Below, in pieces: positions 1-11,125 of a DNA stretch of 64,000 nt. Made by a program: the position numbers and the translations under genes. A model generated the notes under the pieces. The model saw only the letters and a list, made by a program, of their open reading frames with translations. It was not told the DNA's origin and did not search any database. This DNA comes from Certhia americana (taxonomy: Eukaryota > Chordata > Aves > Passeriformes > Certhiidae): the NCBI GenBank assembly GCA_018697195.1, contig CM031864.1, positions 17,964,596 to 18,028,595 of the forward strand, in the 5' to 3' direction. Each line of letters starts with the position of its first letter. The first letter of the stretch is position 1.

Positions 1-798
1 CACCAGTGTCACACATAGCCAATGATTAGCCAAACCCATATTTTTTCTAATTATTAATGACCATTTGAGACTATCACGCCCTCGGCCATGTATCACGGCC
101 GAAACAGCAAATACGATGGTTCGAGTTCATGCCACAGGATTCTTCAGACATTTATGAGAACTGTTCTAAGTATGGCACATAACGTAGGGGTAATACTTTA
201 AAGTGGTGATAAAAAGCTCTTTTCAACTTCTGAGAAGTGCAGCTCTAATTCCAAGAAGACAACGGCCACATTCCAAGGCCTGGCATTATAAGAAATTAAA
301 TTAACCTCAGCTTAGAAAAAGAGAACTATCATCATCTGTAATGTAAGATAATATCTACGAATATCTCTCTTTCTAGAGAAGTACAAGGGATCCCTTTGCC
401 ATACAGACAGGCCCCTTAAATTTATAATTGTTTTATCCTTCCTTCCCGATATAGAAGGATGGTGCAGCTCTCATCAGGGCAACGTGTTCGGGGACAGGGG
501 GTCCGACCGCCAAAGAGAAGACACAACGACGAACGAAAAACAAACAAAACTCCGTTTTGCCATTCCATTCCCGCGCTCCCGAGAGGGCAAGCAGATCGCT
601 CGGGTGTGTCAAAGCCCCTCCTAGCCGTGCGGGCACGGGGCCACGCCGTGCCCCGCCGGAACGAGTGCCGCTGCGGCGGCCGCTCGGACGCACGGGGAAG
701 CGGCAACAGCGCTCTCTCAGCCGCCGCCGGCCGGGCCCCCTCAGCCCGGGACTCCGCCGAGGACGCCCCGAAGGGAAGCCCGGCCCGAGGCCACTCAC
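1..798 (-). other. GCLM: GCLM intron 1 (right part)
   Basis: Sequence downstream of the GCLM exon 1 donor on the minus strand. The first 550 bp are AT-rich and hold no recognisable GCLM exon 2; 560-798 is still CpG-rich. No RNA gene or repeat was recognised. Confidence 0.65.
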
Positions 799-922
799 CG
801 CCCTCGCTGGGGGTGGCGGGGCACTTCCTTGCGCAGGCCAGCCCAGTTGAGAAGGTTGCCGGTCTGAAGGGTGAGCCTGCCGTTGGCGCGCTCAGCAGGG
901 CGCGGGGCGCGCTCCTCCCCAT
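799..922 (-). CDS. GCLM: GCLM exon 1, coding part (partial gene)
   Basis: First coding exon of the glutamate-cysteine ligase modifier subunit, which binds the catalytic subunit GCLC in the cytosol and raises the efficiency of the rate-limiting step of glutathione synthesis. The ATG at 922-920 opens with MG, followed by an Ala-Leu-Leu as in human GCLM. The exon ends at 799 before a GTGAGT donor. The family signature LQTGNLLNW is clearly encoded but in a different frame from the ATG; the frame returns to that of the ATG for KCPATPSEG just before the donor. The 124-nt length fits an intact exon, so one base seems missing after the Leu-Leu codons (near 890) and one extra G present near 830. Sequencing error in GC-rich DNA or two real compensating indels are both possible. 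Later exons lie left of the window. The neighbour ABCA4 supports the identification. Confidence 0.85.
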
Positions 923-1184
923 GGCGCTGTTCAGGCGGTGGCCGGCGGGCTATCCGCGACAACATACGGCCCCGGGCAGCGCGAAGACGGCCGGACTCAG
1001 CACCGGCACCGGCGAGGGGCGGCGCGGGACACCGAGCGGTGGGGCGGCCGGAGCGGAGCGGAGCGGAGCGGGAGAGGCACCGCCTAGCGCTGCATCAGGG
1101 CGGCGGGGGCCGCCGGGGCAAGCGCCCCCTGGCGCGGCAGAGCCGCAGCAACACCGGGCGGGGCGAGCTGAGGGCGGGACCGGG

Positions 1185-1620
1185 ACGGTCTGAGGGACGG
1201 GACCGGGCTGAGGGACGGACGGGCTGAGGGACGGGGCGGGACCGGTCTGAGGGCGGGGCCGGTTGAGGGACGGGGCAGGGCTGAGGGGACGGGGCCGGAC
1301 CGGGAAACGGTCTGAGGGGCGGGGCCGGGACCGGACTGAGGGGAGGGGCTGGTCTGAGGGGCGGGGCCGGTCTGAGGGGCGGGGACGGTCTGAGGGCGGG
1401 GCAGGTCTGAGGGGCGGGGCTGGTCTGAGGACGGGGACGGGGAGGGGCGGGTCTCTGGTCTGAGGGGCGGGGCAGGGCTGAGGGGCGGGCCGGTCTGAGG
1501 GACGGGGGCAGGAGACCGGGAAGGTTGAGGGGCGGGGCCGGACAGGCTGGGGAGGGCAGCCTGAGGGGCGGGGTGGTATGAGGGGCGGGGCGGGATGAGG
1601 GCGGGGCCGGGCTGAGGGGA
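1185..1620. repeat. GC-rich minisatellite in the GCLM CpG island
   Basis: Degenerate tandem copies of a unit close to GGTCTGAGGGGCGGGGCC, roughly 15-20 bp per copy, repeated for over 400 bp. Every copy carries a GGGG run and most carry GGGGCGGGG, so the block combines dense Sp1-type boxes with G-quadruplex potential on the plus strand. It lies about 260-700 bp upstream of the GCLM start codon. Confidence 0.85.
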
Positions 1621-1810
1621 CGCGACCAGGTTCGGGGCGCGTCGCTCCGCGGTCGGTTGGGGAGTGTGTCAGGCCAGGTTCGTGCGTCGGCCCGGCCCAG
1701 AGGGGCAGCGACCGCGGACCGGACGCGGCGGCGTCGTGCCCGAAGGAGTACACGAGGAACTCTGGCGTGACGGTGTAGCGGCCCGGGTTCGGTAACCCAC
1801 GCACGAGGCC

Positions 1811-3110
1811 GCGCCCGCGCCGGGCTGCGTGCTAGGCTCAGTGATTGTGAGAGGAACAGTCGAATTGTGTCATGACGCGTTCCAGTAACAGGTAGTCTTT
1901 GACCAGATACCGAGATAAAAGGCCCAGGAAAAAGCATCAAATGACTACCCCCTTCTGGCTGTGTTTGGCCTTGGGTGGAAACCAAATCTCAGGGCAAGAC
2001 TCCGGTTTTACACCAGCTGGTTCCACAGAAGGACACACGGGTAAATTGAAGGATTGTGCTAAGGCGGTATTTTGTTTTAAGATGAGGGGGTTCTGGCACA
2101 ACACACTCTGACCAAAATCTTCTGTACTGGAGAGTTGAGGGGTTTGTTCCCTTGTAACTCAGTTTAATTAAAGGGAACAGTGACCCACAATTCTAATTTT
2201 GCGGTCAGCTGGGAATTGTATGGTGGTTTAACAATTGTTCTCCTCAAGCCGCATCTTGTGTGGGTTAGTGGGGAAACCAATTTGACATAACTTCTGTCAA
2301 GGCTGACGCACGCTATGCTTTCTGGTACAGAAGGTTAGGTTAATGTTCTTTATATTGTTTATTGATTATTTTCATGTTTGGGAAATGTTTTCATTATTAT
2401 GTATGGTTAAAGAATATGTGGAAATGAAATATACCGAAAGAATGGCATCTATTTGGAGAAAAGCAATAATTTGTTTCCTTTTTCTTTAGCATAAAAATAC
2501 CGAATGTTATAACCTGACCCAAATGTAATTCATCCAGTCTCAAGGTTATTGCCTTCGTTTTGCCCCTATTGACACTATAACAAATACTGTCTGTTTGGGG
2601 ATTCTGATTCAGAACATGTGCTTGCCAGTAGAGGCCTTTCTTTTGGTGAATGACAAATTCATTATTGATATTTCGTTTAAGTTAGCTTTGATGGTTATTA
2701 GCATCATGTGCAAGAAGGTTAAACATGGAGATCGCAGAAGGCTTTCAAACAGTCATAGCATAAATCTTCTGTCTAATGGAAATTTATGGCATGAAAAAAA
2801 AAGCATGTTCCTTTACTGTAGATTTGCCGATATGTTAATTACTTAGCTCTTAAAAAAGATTATCACGTTATGGACGACTGAGTGGAGGAAAAACAGTGTC
2901 CAGTTCTGTACGTTGTATGCCATGCAGAATCCCAGCAGTGGCAGGAAAACAGATATCAGAGGAGAAGGGATCGCAGCAGACGTTCTATTGTTCAGTCTAT
3001 CACCGCTGAAAAAATCAGGTAAATATCAAGAAAGACAGGAGGACGTTTTCTAGCTCATGATAGTTGCATTTTGGGAAGTTATCTCATTAGATACTTCAAC
3101 GTTAAAAAAA
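1811..3110. other. Intergenic stretch between the two CpG islands
   Basis: No coding similarity, known repeat or RNA gene was recognised. A short open frame at about 2927-3016 is followed by a donor-like GTAAAT, but its phase does not fit the next gene's second exon, so I do not call it an exon. Confidence 0.5.
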
Positions 3111-3200
3111 AAATTTAAAAAAAAAAAAAATATATATATATGTTATATATATATAGATACTATATAATTATATATATAGATAGTATATATATATATATGT
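3110..3200. repeat. A-run followed by (TA)n microsatellite
   Basis: An A-rich run grades into TATATA repeats interrupted by GATA-like units. It directly borders the second CpG island on its left. Confidence 0.95.
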
Positions 3201-3239
3201 CCTGCAGCAATTCTCCAAGAAGAATAAATCACCCTTCTG

Positions 3240-4380
3240 AATGGAATGTCACTCACGCGGACGGTGCCATAAGGTCTTCTCGCATTTTTGAACACGGGCG
3301 AGCTGCAGAACTGGAGTGCGCGAGGTGCCGGCGGTCCCCGCACTTGCTGCGGCCTGCCCGGGGCCCCGCCGCCGGCTCGGCAAGGCAGCGCGCCAGCAGC
3401 CGCACACCCGGCACGGCGGGTGGCAGCGGCCCCGGGCCGGGGCGGGGCGGGGGGTCAGGGGCCGCGCCTGATTGCCGCAGCGCGGCGGCCCCGCGGGAAG
3501 GTGCCGCGGGCGGCGGCGGGGCGGCCGAGGAGGGTGCCCGCAGAAGGGCGCAGAGCCGGCTCTTCGAGGTGGGTGAGGGCGGAGACGGGGGGCGGGGGGC
3601 GGAAAAGGAGGCGAGTCGGGCCAGGTCGTGCAGCAATCTGCCGCGGTGGGACGGGGCCGCAGGGATACCGGGCGGGGTTCCTCTATCGCCCCCCTCCATT
3701 GCATTGAAGCACGGGGAGCCGGAGACATCCGCTCCCGAGTCTGCGAGGGACAGTGACCGAGCCGAAGACGGGCAGAGCTCGCTGGCTCCACGGGGTTTAC
3801 TTGGGGCGAGGGGGCAAAAGAGACTGCCTTCCGCCCTGTCCTCTCCTTCCCCGGCCACGTTCCCCTGGCCGTTCCTGATCCCCGCGTCCCCGGCGTTCCT
3901 CGGACGTGTTCCCGGAGAGCGGGCCGGGGGGAATCCCCGGGCTTCCCGGCGCGCTCTCGGCGATCCGCGGAAGCGCCGGATCAATGGCTCGGGGCTTCTC
4001 GCGGGTCCTGCCTAGGGCGGCACCGCGGGCAGCCTGCGCTGGGTCTGGCAGCGCGTCCCAGCCCTACGGAGAGAGCGAGAGCGAGGAATGTTCTCGGCAC
4101 CTTCTGTCCCCAACTTCTCGCAAACCCCGCCGGCAGCCGTCCCGCGCAGCCTTCCGGCCCGGTGCAGGCGTGGCTGCGGGCGGCAGCGCCCCTGGGCCGG
4201 CTCGGCTCGGCTCGGCTCGGCTCGGCCGGGCGGGCGGCAGGGAGCCGGCGGGGAGTTGGTGCCTTGGCGGAGAGGACGGCTCCCGGCGCGGCGCCCACTG
4301 CCCGGCGGGTACGGGCGAGGGGCCTCTGCTAGCACGGAGTGCTCGGTCTTGAGTGGGGAGCGAAGAACAGCCGGGCGGAG
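3240..4380. promoter_or_regulatory. Second CpG island, probable promoter of the TECR-like gene
   Basis: GC- and CpG-rich block separate from the GCLM island. It includes a short CTCGG tandem run near 4199-4228. No other gene starts here in the minus direction, so it most likely serves the plus-strand TECR-like gene. One donor-like site (GAG followed by GTGGGT at 3569) would end an exon in the phase needed for TECR-like exon 2, but no in-frame ATG lies close upstream. Confidence 0.55.
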
Positions 4381-7300
4381 TTGAGTACAGTCAGCTTCTT
4401 GTGCTTACAGAAAGCGCAGAGTAACGTGCACCTGGGGAGCTTCAAGGGTAACGTCTCATTCACTTACATAAACATCCACACACTAATTTGCTAGAATTAG
4501 GCTGGCTAACACAAAAAATCTTAAGAGCGGCTTGTATTACAAAAGCAGGTCTGTACAAGCTAAATGACAGCAATCTTGAATGTGTTTCTGCAGGCTTATT
4601 CTTGAGTTTCTCAATCACGATTTACCTTAAAAAAATGCACAGGGCGAGGAATGCTCCTCCCCCCGTGCAAATTACAAAGCAGTTGTTGTAACACAAATAG
4701 AATCCAAAGCCATCTAAAAATCGTCTATTCCTTTAGTAACTTACCATGACCTGAAAGTTCAGATTTTACTTTTCAAAGCTATAAAAATGACCCAGACATC
4801 ACAATTCAGCAAAATAAACTGCCTATAGCTCTTTTGGGTGTGAGGTGAGCACCTGCACCGTGCTTTTTCCTCGGCAGTGTTGACTTCCCAGGACTTTTTT
4901 AGGAAAAACAGCTAAGCTTTTACTGCCTCATGGATTTCTACCAGTAAGGTAGAACTCAAATAGTTGTGAGATCCAAATGCAGGAGCAAGCACATATGTAA
5001 TACCCTCCTGATTGCCTTCAGTCACTTCAGGTTTGCTCTTCTGCCTCAGAATTATTTGAACTCCTGAAGAGTGCTGGTTACTAGAAAACCTCAAAAGCAC
5101 GGACATCATCATTGTTATCTGATTTTGCAGATGAGAAAACACACTAAAGTTGAATGAGCTACTCGGTCTCACTAGGCAGGACAATAGCAGAAGATCCAGA
5201 TCTTTTGAGTCCTAAATCAAGATTTCGTGTTTAAGTAACACTAATGCAAACTCAGCGTGATTCATGAATTTACATGTCAGCCTTGCATGTCTTAGTTATT
5301 TTCTTTTTATAGCAGACACTGAGTGGAAACAGTTTTGCCCAGCTCATCCAGTGTGTAAGCTGTCTCAGGGGTAGGATGTGGACAAAGACTGCCTAAGTAG
5401 CACTGTCCTCCCTGATTTACTTTCTGTTACAAACTCATTGACTTTGAATCCTGAGTTGCATTTCCCCACCGCTCATTCTAAGCCGAGCTACATAAAGAGA
5501 GAAGGTGAGTGTCCCACTTCTTCTCTCAGTAGTGCCTGTGGAGGGTGGGCAGAATCTCTACTGTTGTTATAAACTTTAGTGTTCCCTCTTCGAGGAACTG
5601 TATAGTTTTGTACTTTCCCCTTATATTCCCTTTTTATATACATTTATAAACCATTTACCCTTTACTGTTCTTCTGTGGTGCTGCCTGATAAGAATCACAA
5701 ATCACAATAATCAAACTGTCATGTTTACTTCAGGTGTTGGTATATTTCTACTTTCACCTCATTTCTTTTATCACTAATAGCTCAGAAGAAGCTTCTCAAG
5801 GACATCTATAAATAAATATGTGTATACTTAAAAATACTGCATCTGATAATTTGAGGAGATTCAATTCCAAAGACTGAGACTGAGCGATGTATGATAGAGG
5901 CTTGCATCTAGATTAATGTTCTTTAGGAGTGCTCATTTCTCTAAGTTGCATAGTGAACAACTCTTCTGACCTATTTGAGATTTGTTTCAGAGCTTGTGAT
6001 ACCGTTTATCCCAACAGTGCCTGTTTTCCTTCTTTCCACATGAGGGATGCCTATGTGACATGCTCAGATGTAAATGTCACCAGTAGAGCTCTGAAGTTAG
6101 GCTCTAATGAATTGTACCATTTTCCTCGACAAGTTTAAGTCTCCAAAATTTAATATAAAGGAAATATTATGGTGTTCTGACTTCCTAGAGGAAAGATTCT
6201 TGGAACAGTATATTTATGCTGTAGAAAATTAGTGTCACAAGAGCCACAGTTGTACTTTTACTTCCTTAACTAGTTTGGATGGTAAGTGCCTTTTGTGAGC
6301 AGTGATACCCAAAAATGCTTTGGAATCTTCACTCCCTGATGATAGATTGATCTGACATGTGCAGTACAGACTAAAAGCAATAATGTACTGTCCCCCCTTG
6401 TTGGCATTTAAAGTTCTCTCCCTCTTCTGTCTGTGATGAAAACCCTCTGAATGTAAGGGGGGTGGTGACTGCTGGCTGGCTGGCATGGCTGAGATGTTAC
6501 AGCTCCTGTTACAAAGGCTTCTCCCTCTCAGAGCTATGCTGTCTGGAGCCTCATCAAGTAAGAGCACCGAGAGTAAGTGCTAAAAGCAGGACTGCAGAAC
6601 ATTTCAAGATGCTGTATTCTCCAAGAATTGCCAGAAAGAAAAGGCCACATATGAGGTATTTGAACAGTCATTTAAAGGGACAACTGAAAATTGCCCTGCT
6701 GTTTGAAGACATCTGCTGTTTTCACAAGTAACACTTAAGATTATTATCACAGAAAGAGACGAGATGACATGGCAAACGTTATCCCTTACTCTTCTCTCAC
6801 CACTTTTCCACACACTTACCAACATTTCAACACTCAGTTGTACTGCTTTACTTAGAAGACAGCAATTTGTCTTTTTTATCTGTGAAGCTTGAGAGAGAAA
6901 CTTAATTTTGTATAGGAGAAGATGATAAGTAAAACATTAATTGGCAGGAAGTACCTGAAGCTACTCAGAATTTGAAGGCTACATTTGAAATTAAAAGTCT
7001 TATATTAGGAAAAAAAAAATGGGTTTCTTAGAAGTATATTAAAAAAAAGTCCAGTTCTTTAAGTTCACCTGTGTGTATAAGGTCCCTAAGATTCCCAGAG
7101 TTTCCAGTCTTCCTACCCTATCAAAAGATAGCAGACCTATCCTTGATGCTGCTAGGTATAAACCAAATGAAAAAACAAACAACCTCTTCAATTTCTTCAA
7201 TTCCATGTCAAAAGCATACACTGTATGTACATTTTGACATCCATACACCAAGTTATGCATGGACTAGAAATGAAACTAGAAACTAGCAATGAAACTAGAA

Positions 7301-8600
7301 ATCCTGAAGTTTGATAATGCAAATCACAGTGCTGATAGAAAGATACTGTTGTGATTTCACAAAGAAATTGTATAACTCTTCTACCTGAATATTGCTGTTG
7401 AAATATAATCGCCACAAACTAAAGCCCCAAGGCAATGAATATTCTCTTGCACAAGAAGACTTTGCAGTGGTGTTGAAAAACCTGGATGTCTACTTAGCGT
7501 TGAGTCAAAGCTGGCTCAGGTTCTCAGATGGAGGCACTCCAATGCACTTCATAGTGACAGTGATACTCAGTGAATGATGTGACTTTTCAGTGTGCCTGGG
7601 AAATTGGCAACATGCAGCTCTGTGTTAGCCAGTGTAAGTAAATATGCACCAAGTCAGGATTAACTGGTGGAGGTTCCTTTTCATCTTGTGTATCCTCCTG
7701 AAAGATCTCATAGTAGTAAAAGCTGGAAAGTTTCCATAAATTTTCAAGAGCCAGAATTCACTGTGAAAGCCTTAACAACTTTTCCTTTCTTGAAGAATAA
7801 ATCAGCCTCCCACCCCAAGTGAATAGACCTTTTTTTTCTTTCTTGACTGTTCTTATGCTGACTCACTTCATCGCTGTCAATTATATAAATGGATTTGTCT
7901 TTCTGAAGGATGAGCATTTGTAGCTCTACCTGTTATCATCCTCAGGCCCAGGTGAACAAAGCAGCTTGGGTTTTGCAATGTGTTTGGGTTAGGCACCCAG
8001 CTCCAGGATCAGATAGGACAATTTGGTCAGGGTATCCAAGTTTACTTGAACTATTATCTCTTTACTGTGTGGTATCCCAAAAGGCATCTGCTGTAGAGAA
8101 ATACTGAACAGAATTACAATGGAAGGGAGCAGTGATAAAAGGAGCCCAGAGAGACAGAAATTCAGGCCTTCTCTTTGGTAGGAGTCTGCCCTTTTCACTG
8201 AAGTCCTCTCCTGCCTGTACTTTTTGGTCTGCTTGTAGGAGAAATGGGGAATGGCAAAGGATATTCCAAAGCAATTTTCCCACTTGCTGGCAGTGTGTCT
8301 GTGTCTAACATGTAAAGCATGAAGAACTAGATCATCTCCTTTGCTTACAGTTTAGTTTCATTCAGAAATAATCTAAATGCTGTGCATTGTGCTGACCTTG
8401 GGATAAAGATGCTTACTGGATCAATATCCCGGGGGATTTAGATTAGAGCATGTCTAACTAGCAAATCAGAAAGAGGTGGAAGAAATAAAAATGCTGTATG
8501 AGTGTCAGCACAGGTCAAACACTGGTTCTCACTGGCTTGTAGAGGAGCAGAACTTAGGAAGCTGAGGAGTAAATACCTAGTGTATCTCTTGTGAACCTTT

Positions 8601-8630
8601 AAATGTTAGGCATCTAAATGTTAGGCATCT
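8601..8630. repeat. 15-bp tandem duplication
   Basis: Two perfect adjacent copies of AAATGTTAGGCATCT, followed by the first four bases of a third. Confidence 0.95.
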
Positions 8631-9330
8631 AAATTCTACAAAAGTGAAAATTCATTTTAGAAACCTTTGTGTATAGGCATCACTGTATCTCTTTATACAC
8701 AGTGAAATAATGCAATAAGATTCTAGTCTCATGAAATATGAGCTATTGCTTCAGAGGTAAGGATTTGTTTAGCTAGACTACTTAGAGAATAAGGTTCACA
8801 GGTAAGAATAAGCACTTCACAGGTAAGATGATGATATTTTGCTTTGTGGTTGAACATTTGCCTTGGTTCTCATTTGGGAATTTCTCCTGTAGCATGTGGC
8901 TAAGCTGTGAGGCAGCTGTCCCTGTCTCAGGACAGTTTATACAGGTTTAAAAGGTGAATGGATAAACTAGTTGAGGAAAGAAATCCATGAAAAATTATTA
9001 AATACATAGGCAGCACTTCTGGAGGAAGAATCAAATTCTGCAGAATACTCAAAATCACTGTCTGTCTCTTCCCTTTCCCTCAGTTACTACATTCTTGCCC
9101 TGCTTTGTTACTTTTTCTGAGTCACCTGCTGCTGGCTGTTTCAGAAAGAACCAATTCTAGATGGATCCTTAGACCCATTTTCTGCAACAGTTTGTACCTT
9201 TCAGTGCAAGAGAAGCTTCAGACTGTGAGTCAATTGTAAAGCAGCAGCACAAACAGAATTTTCAGTGTAACTACACTTACAGCAATCTCCCTTTAGTTTA
9301 ACTCTTGACTTGAAGAAAACTATTCTTGAT

Positions 9331-9360
9331 ATGCCCTAGTGTGAGATCACACTAAGGCAT
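9331..9360. repeat. 30-bp near-perfect palindrome
   Basis: Arms of 14 bp with a single mismatch flank a 2-bp centre; the core is TAGTGTGAGATCACACTA. It sits alone in the presumed first intron of the TECR-like gene. Confidence 0.9.
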
Positions 9361-10849
9361 GATAACTGACTTCAGGAACAACACAGTCTACCAGAAAAGT
9401 CAAAGAAGATAGAGAAAATGAATAATTCTATAGGAAAAATGTTTAGAAAGATTCAGTTAGAGCTGTGATAACCATTGAATTGTTTTTTTAGAGTTAAATT
9501 CAAAGAAACTGATTTATGTAAGCATTCTAACAGTTCAGGGAGTATTCATTTTGCATTGCTCTTTCTCAGACTAGTTGGTTCATATACTGTGAAATAAACT
9601 TTTTTTTTTTTAACTGAGTAATTTCAAAATAAATCAATACAATATATGATTATGTCAGTGCCTATAAAGTCTCACTCAAGTTTACTCAGTCTGCTGATTA
9701 AAAATGGTTTCAAATTAAACTTCTAAGATGCACAGACATGATAAACATGTCAGTATTTCCATGATAGTCATCACATCATTTTTGAAGAGCTGTTGATCCT
9801 TTAGCATTTTAACTACGGCTTTAAACTGCAGGAATTCAAGTGACTGTGTTTTTGTAATCCTGTGACAGAGACACTGCATCTTTAAAACTTTTTAAACACT
9901 TTGTTCAGCTGTCTTTCCCTTATGAATACTTTCCTCTCTTTTATTTTACCTTTTTATTTTCTGAATAAAAATTTAAGAGCTGAATGTACTTTTCTTTGCT
10001 TATATTGTTTATTGACTATTCTTTGTCCTTAACCTGTTTGTGTTCTAAACACTAATAATCAAGATTTTTTTCTTTTACTAATGACACTATCAATATTTAA
10101 CCCTTATTCAATAGAACAAATTTGTCTTCTAAGCATCAAAGATATATATTTCTAGTCACTTATAAAAGAGTTTTTAATGTATTGCACAAATCTACCTACT
10201 GATTAAGTTCTTCTCTACAGAGAAGCTATAGTTTAAAATGTCTTTAAAAATTTACCAAATAAATGGACTGTAAGTCTTACTGCACTAATGCAGGCCAACA
10301 GTTGGTGTCCTATTGTGCTAAATGCTTTGAAAACACAATGAAATTAAAGTTCTCTGAGCCAAACAATTTATGTTTAAAAGGGATGATACCCATCAGTAAG
10401 TGTTCCAAGAACAGATTGCTGGGTATCTAAAAGCTGTTGCCAACCAATACATTAACTGCATTGGTGCTGTTCAGGGCTGGAAACACTGTGTGCAGTGCTA
10501 CAGTTCTTCATGGGATTGGCCAGGATGTTCAGGAACGACCATTTCTTGCTTTGGATCAGGCTTTTCTGTTCCTAATGCAGGGAACATCTACACTGGGGGA
10601 CGTACTGATAAATCCAAGAGGCATAATAGAGGAAACGGTCACCTTGCTTTCACTCTGTTATTGCACAATTTGCTATGGACTGGAGTAGAATCTAAAGCTG
10701 TGTTCTGGCACTCATCTTTCTGAAAAGGGAAAGAATGTTTGATAGTTGCTTAGATCTTGAAAATAATTGAAAGTAAATGAAATGTTTGAAGTAAAAAAAA
10801 AAAAAAAAAAGGAGCAATTTAGGTAATTTAGGTTTAGGTTGCAGGAGCC

Positions 10850-11125
10850 TTGTAGAAATCATGCAGTCCAACTCCTGCTCACAGCAGATACAGCCAGATC
10901 AAATGACAATGGGTCTTGTCCATTCCAGTTTTAAATGTCTCCAAGAATGGAGATTCCACATCCTCTCTAAGCAACTTATAGTACTTGGCCTAGCTCATGG
11001 TGAAATAAATTCCTGTCTCTGGATTTTCTCCGATTACATCCAGACTCACTCCCCCTCACCATTATCTCTGAAGAAGAGTCTGGAGCCATCATCTCTATAG
11101 GCTTCCTTTAGGTATTTGCATGGAC
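10850..11125 (-). mobile_element. CR1 LINE fragment, antisense
   Basis: Diverged match to the reverse complement of the avian CR1 3' region, with phrases like CATGCAGTCCAACTCCTGCTC and GGAGATTCCACATCCTCTCT. Only a 5'-truncated end is present. Confidence 0.7.

Larger units (their letters stand above)
560..1810. promoter_or_regulatory. GCLM: CpG island, GCLM promoter and first exon
   Basis: A very CpG-rich stretch surrounds GCLM exon 1 and extends about 900 bp upstream of its ATG (to higher coordinates). It contains many GGGGCGGGG-type boxes that fit Sp/KLF factors. GCLM is known to be induced by NRF2 through antioxidant response elements, but I found no perfect element by eye. Open frames crossing this block on both strands are compositional artefacts of the GC content. 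Confidence 0.8.

Noticed and set aside
422..1985. Long open frames on both strands through the first CpG island (for example Pro/Arg-rich frames at 950-1985)
   Set aside because: They follow from GC content and the tandem repeat, lack any family motif and overlap each other in several frames. Only the GCLM exon 1 part is supported.
3140..4384. Several 100-290 codon frames in the second CpG island
   Set aside because: All are Ala/Gly/Pro/Arg-rich and overlap on both strands; this is expected of CpG-rich DNA. Only a possible exon donor at 3569 is noted.
8735..8746. ATGAAATATGAG as the missing TECR-like first exon (human exon 1 encodes MKHYE)
   Set aside because: The sequence after GAG is CTATTG, not a GT donor, so it cannot splice in the needed phase.
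10779..10787. ATGTTTGAA followed by GTAAAA as a TECR-like first exon
   Set aside because: The phase fits, but the donor runs straight into a poly-A tract and there is no promoter or family evidence; chance is the simpler explanation.
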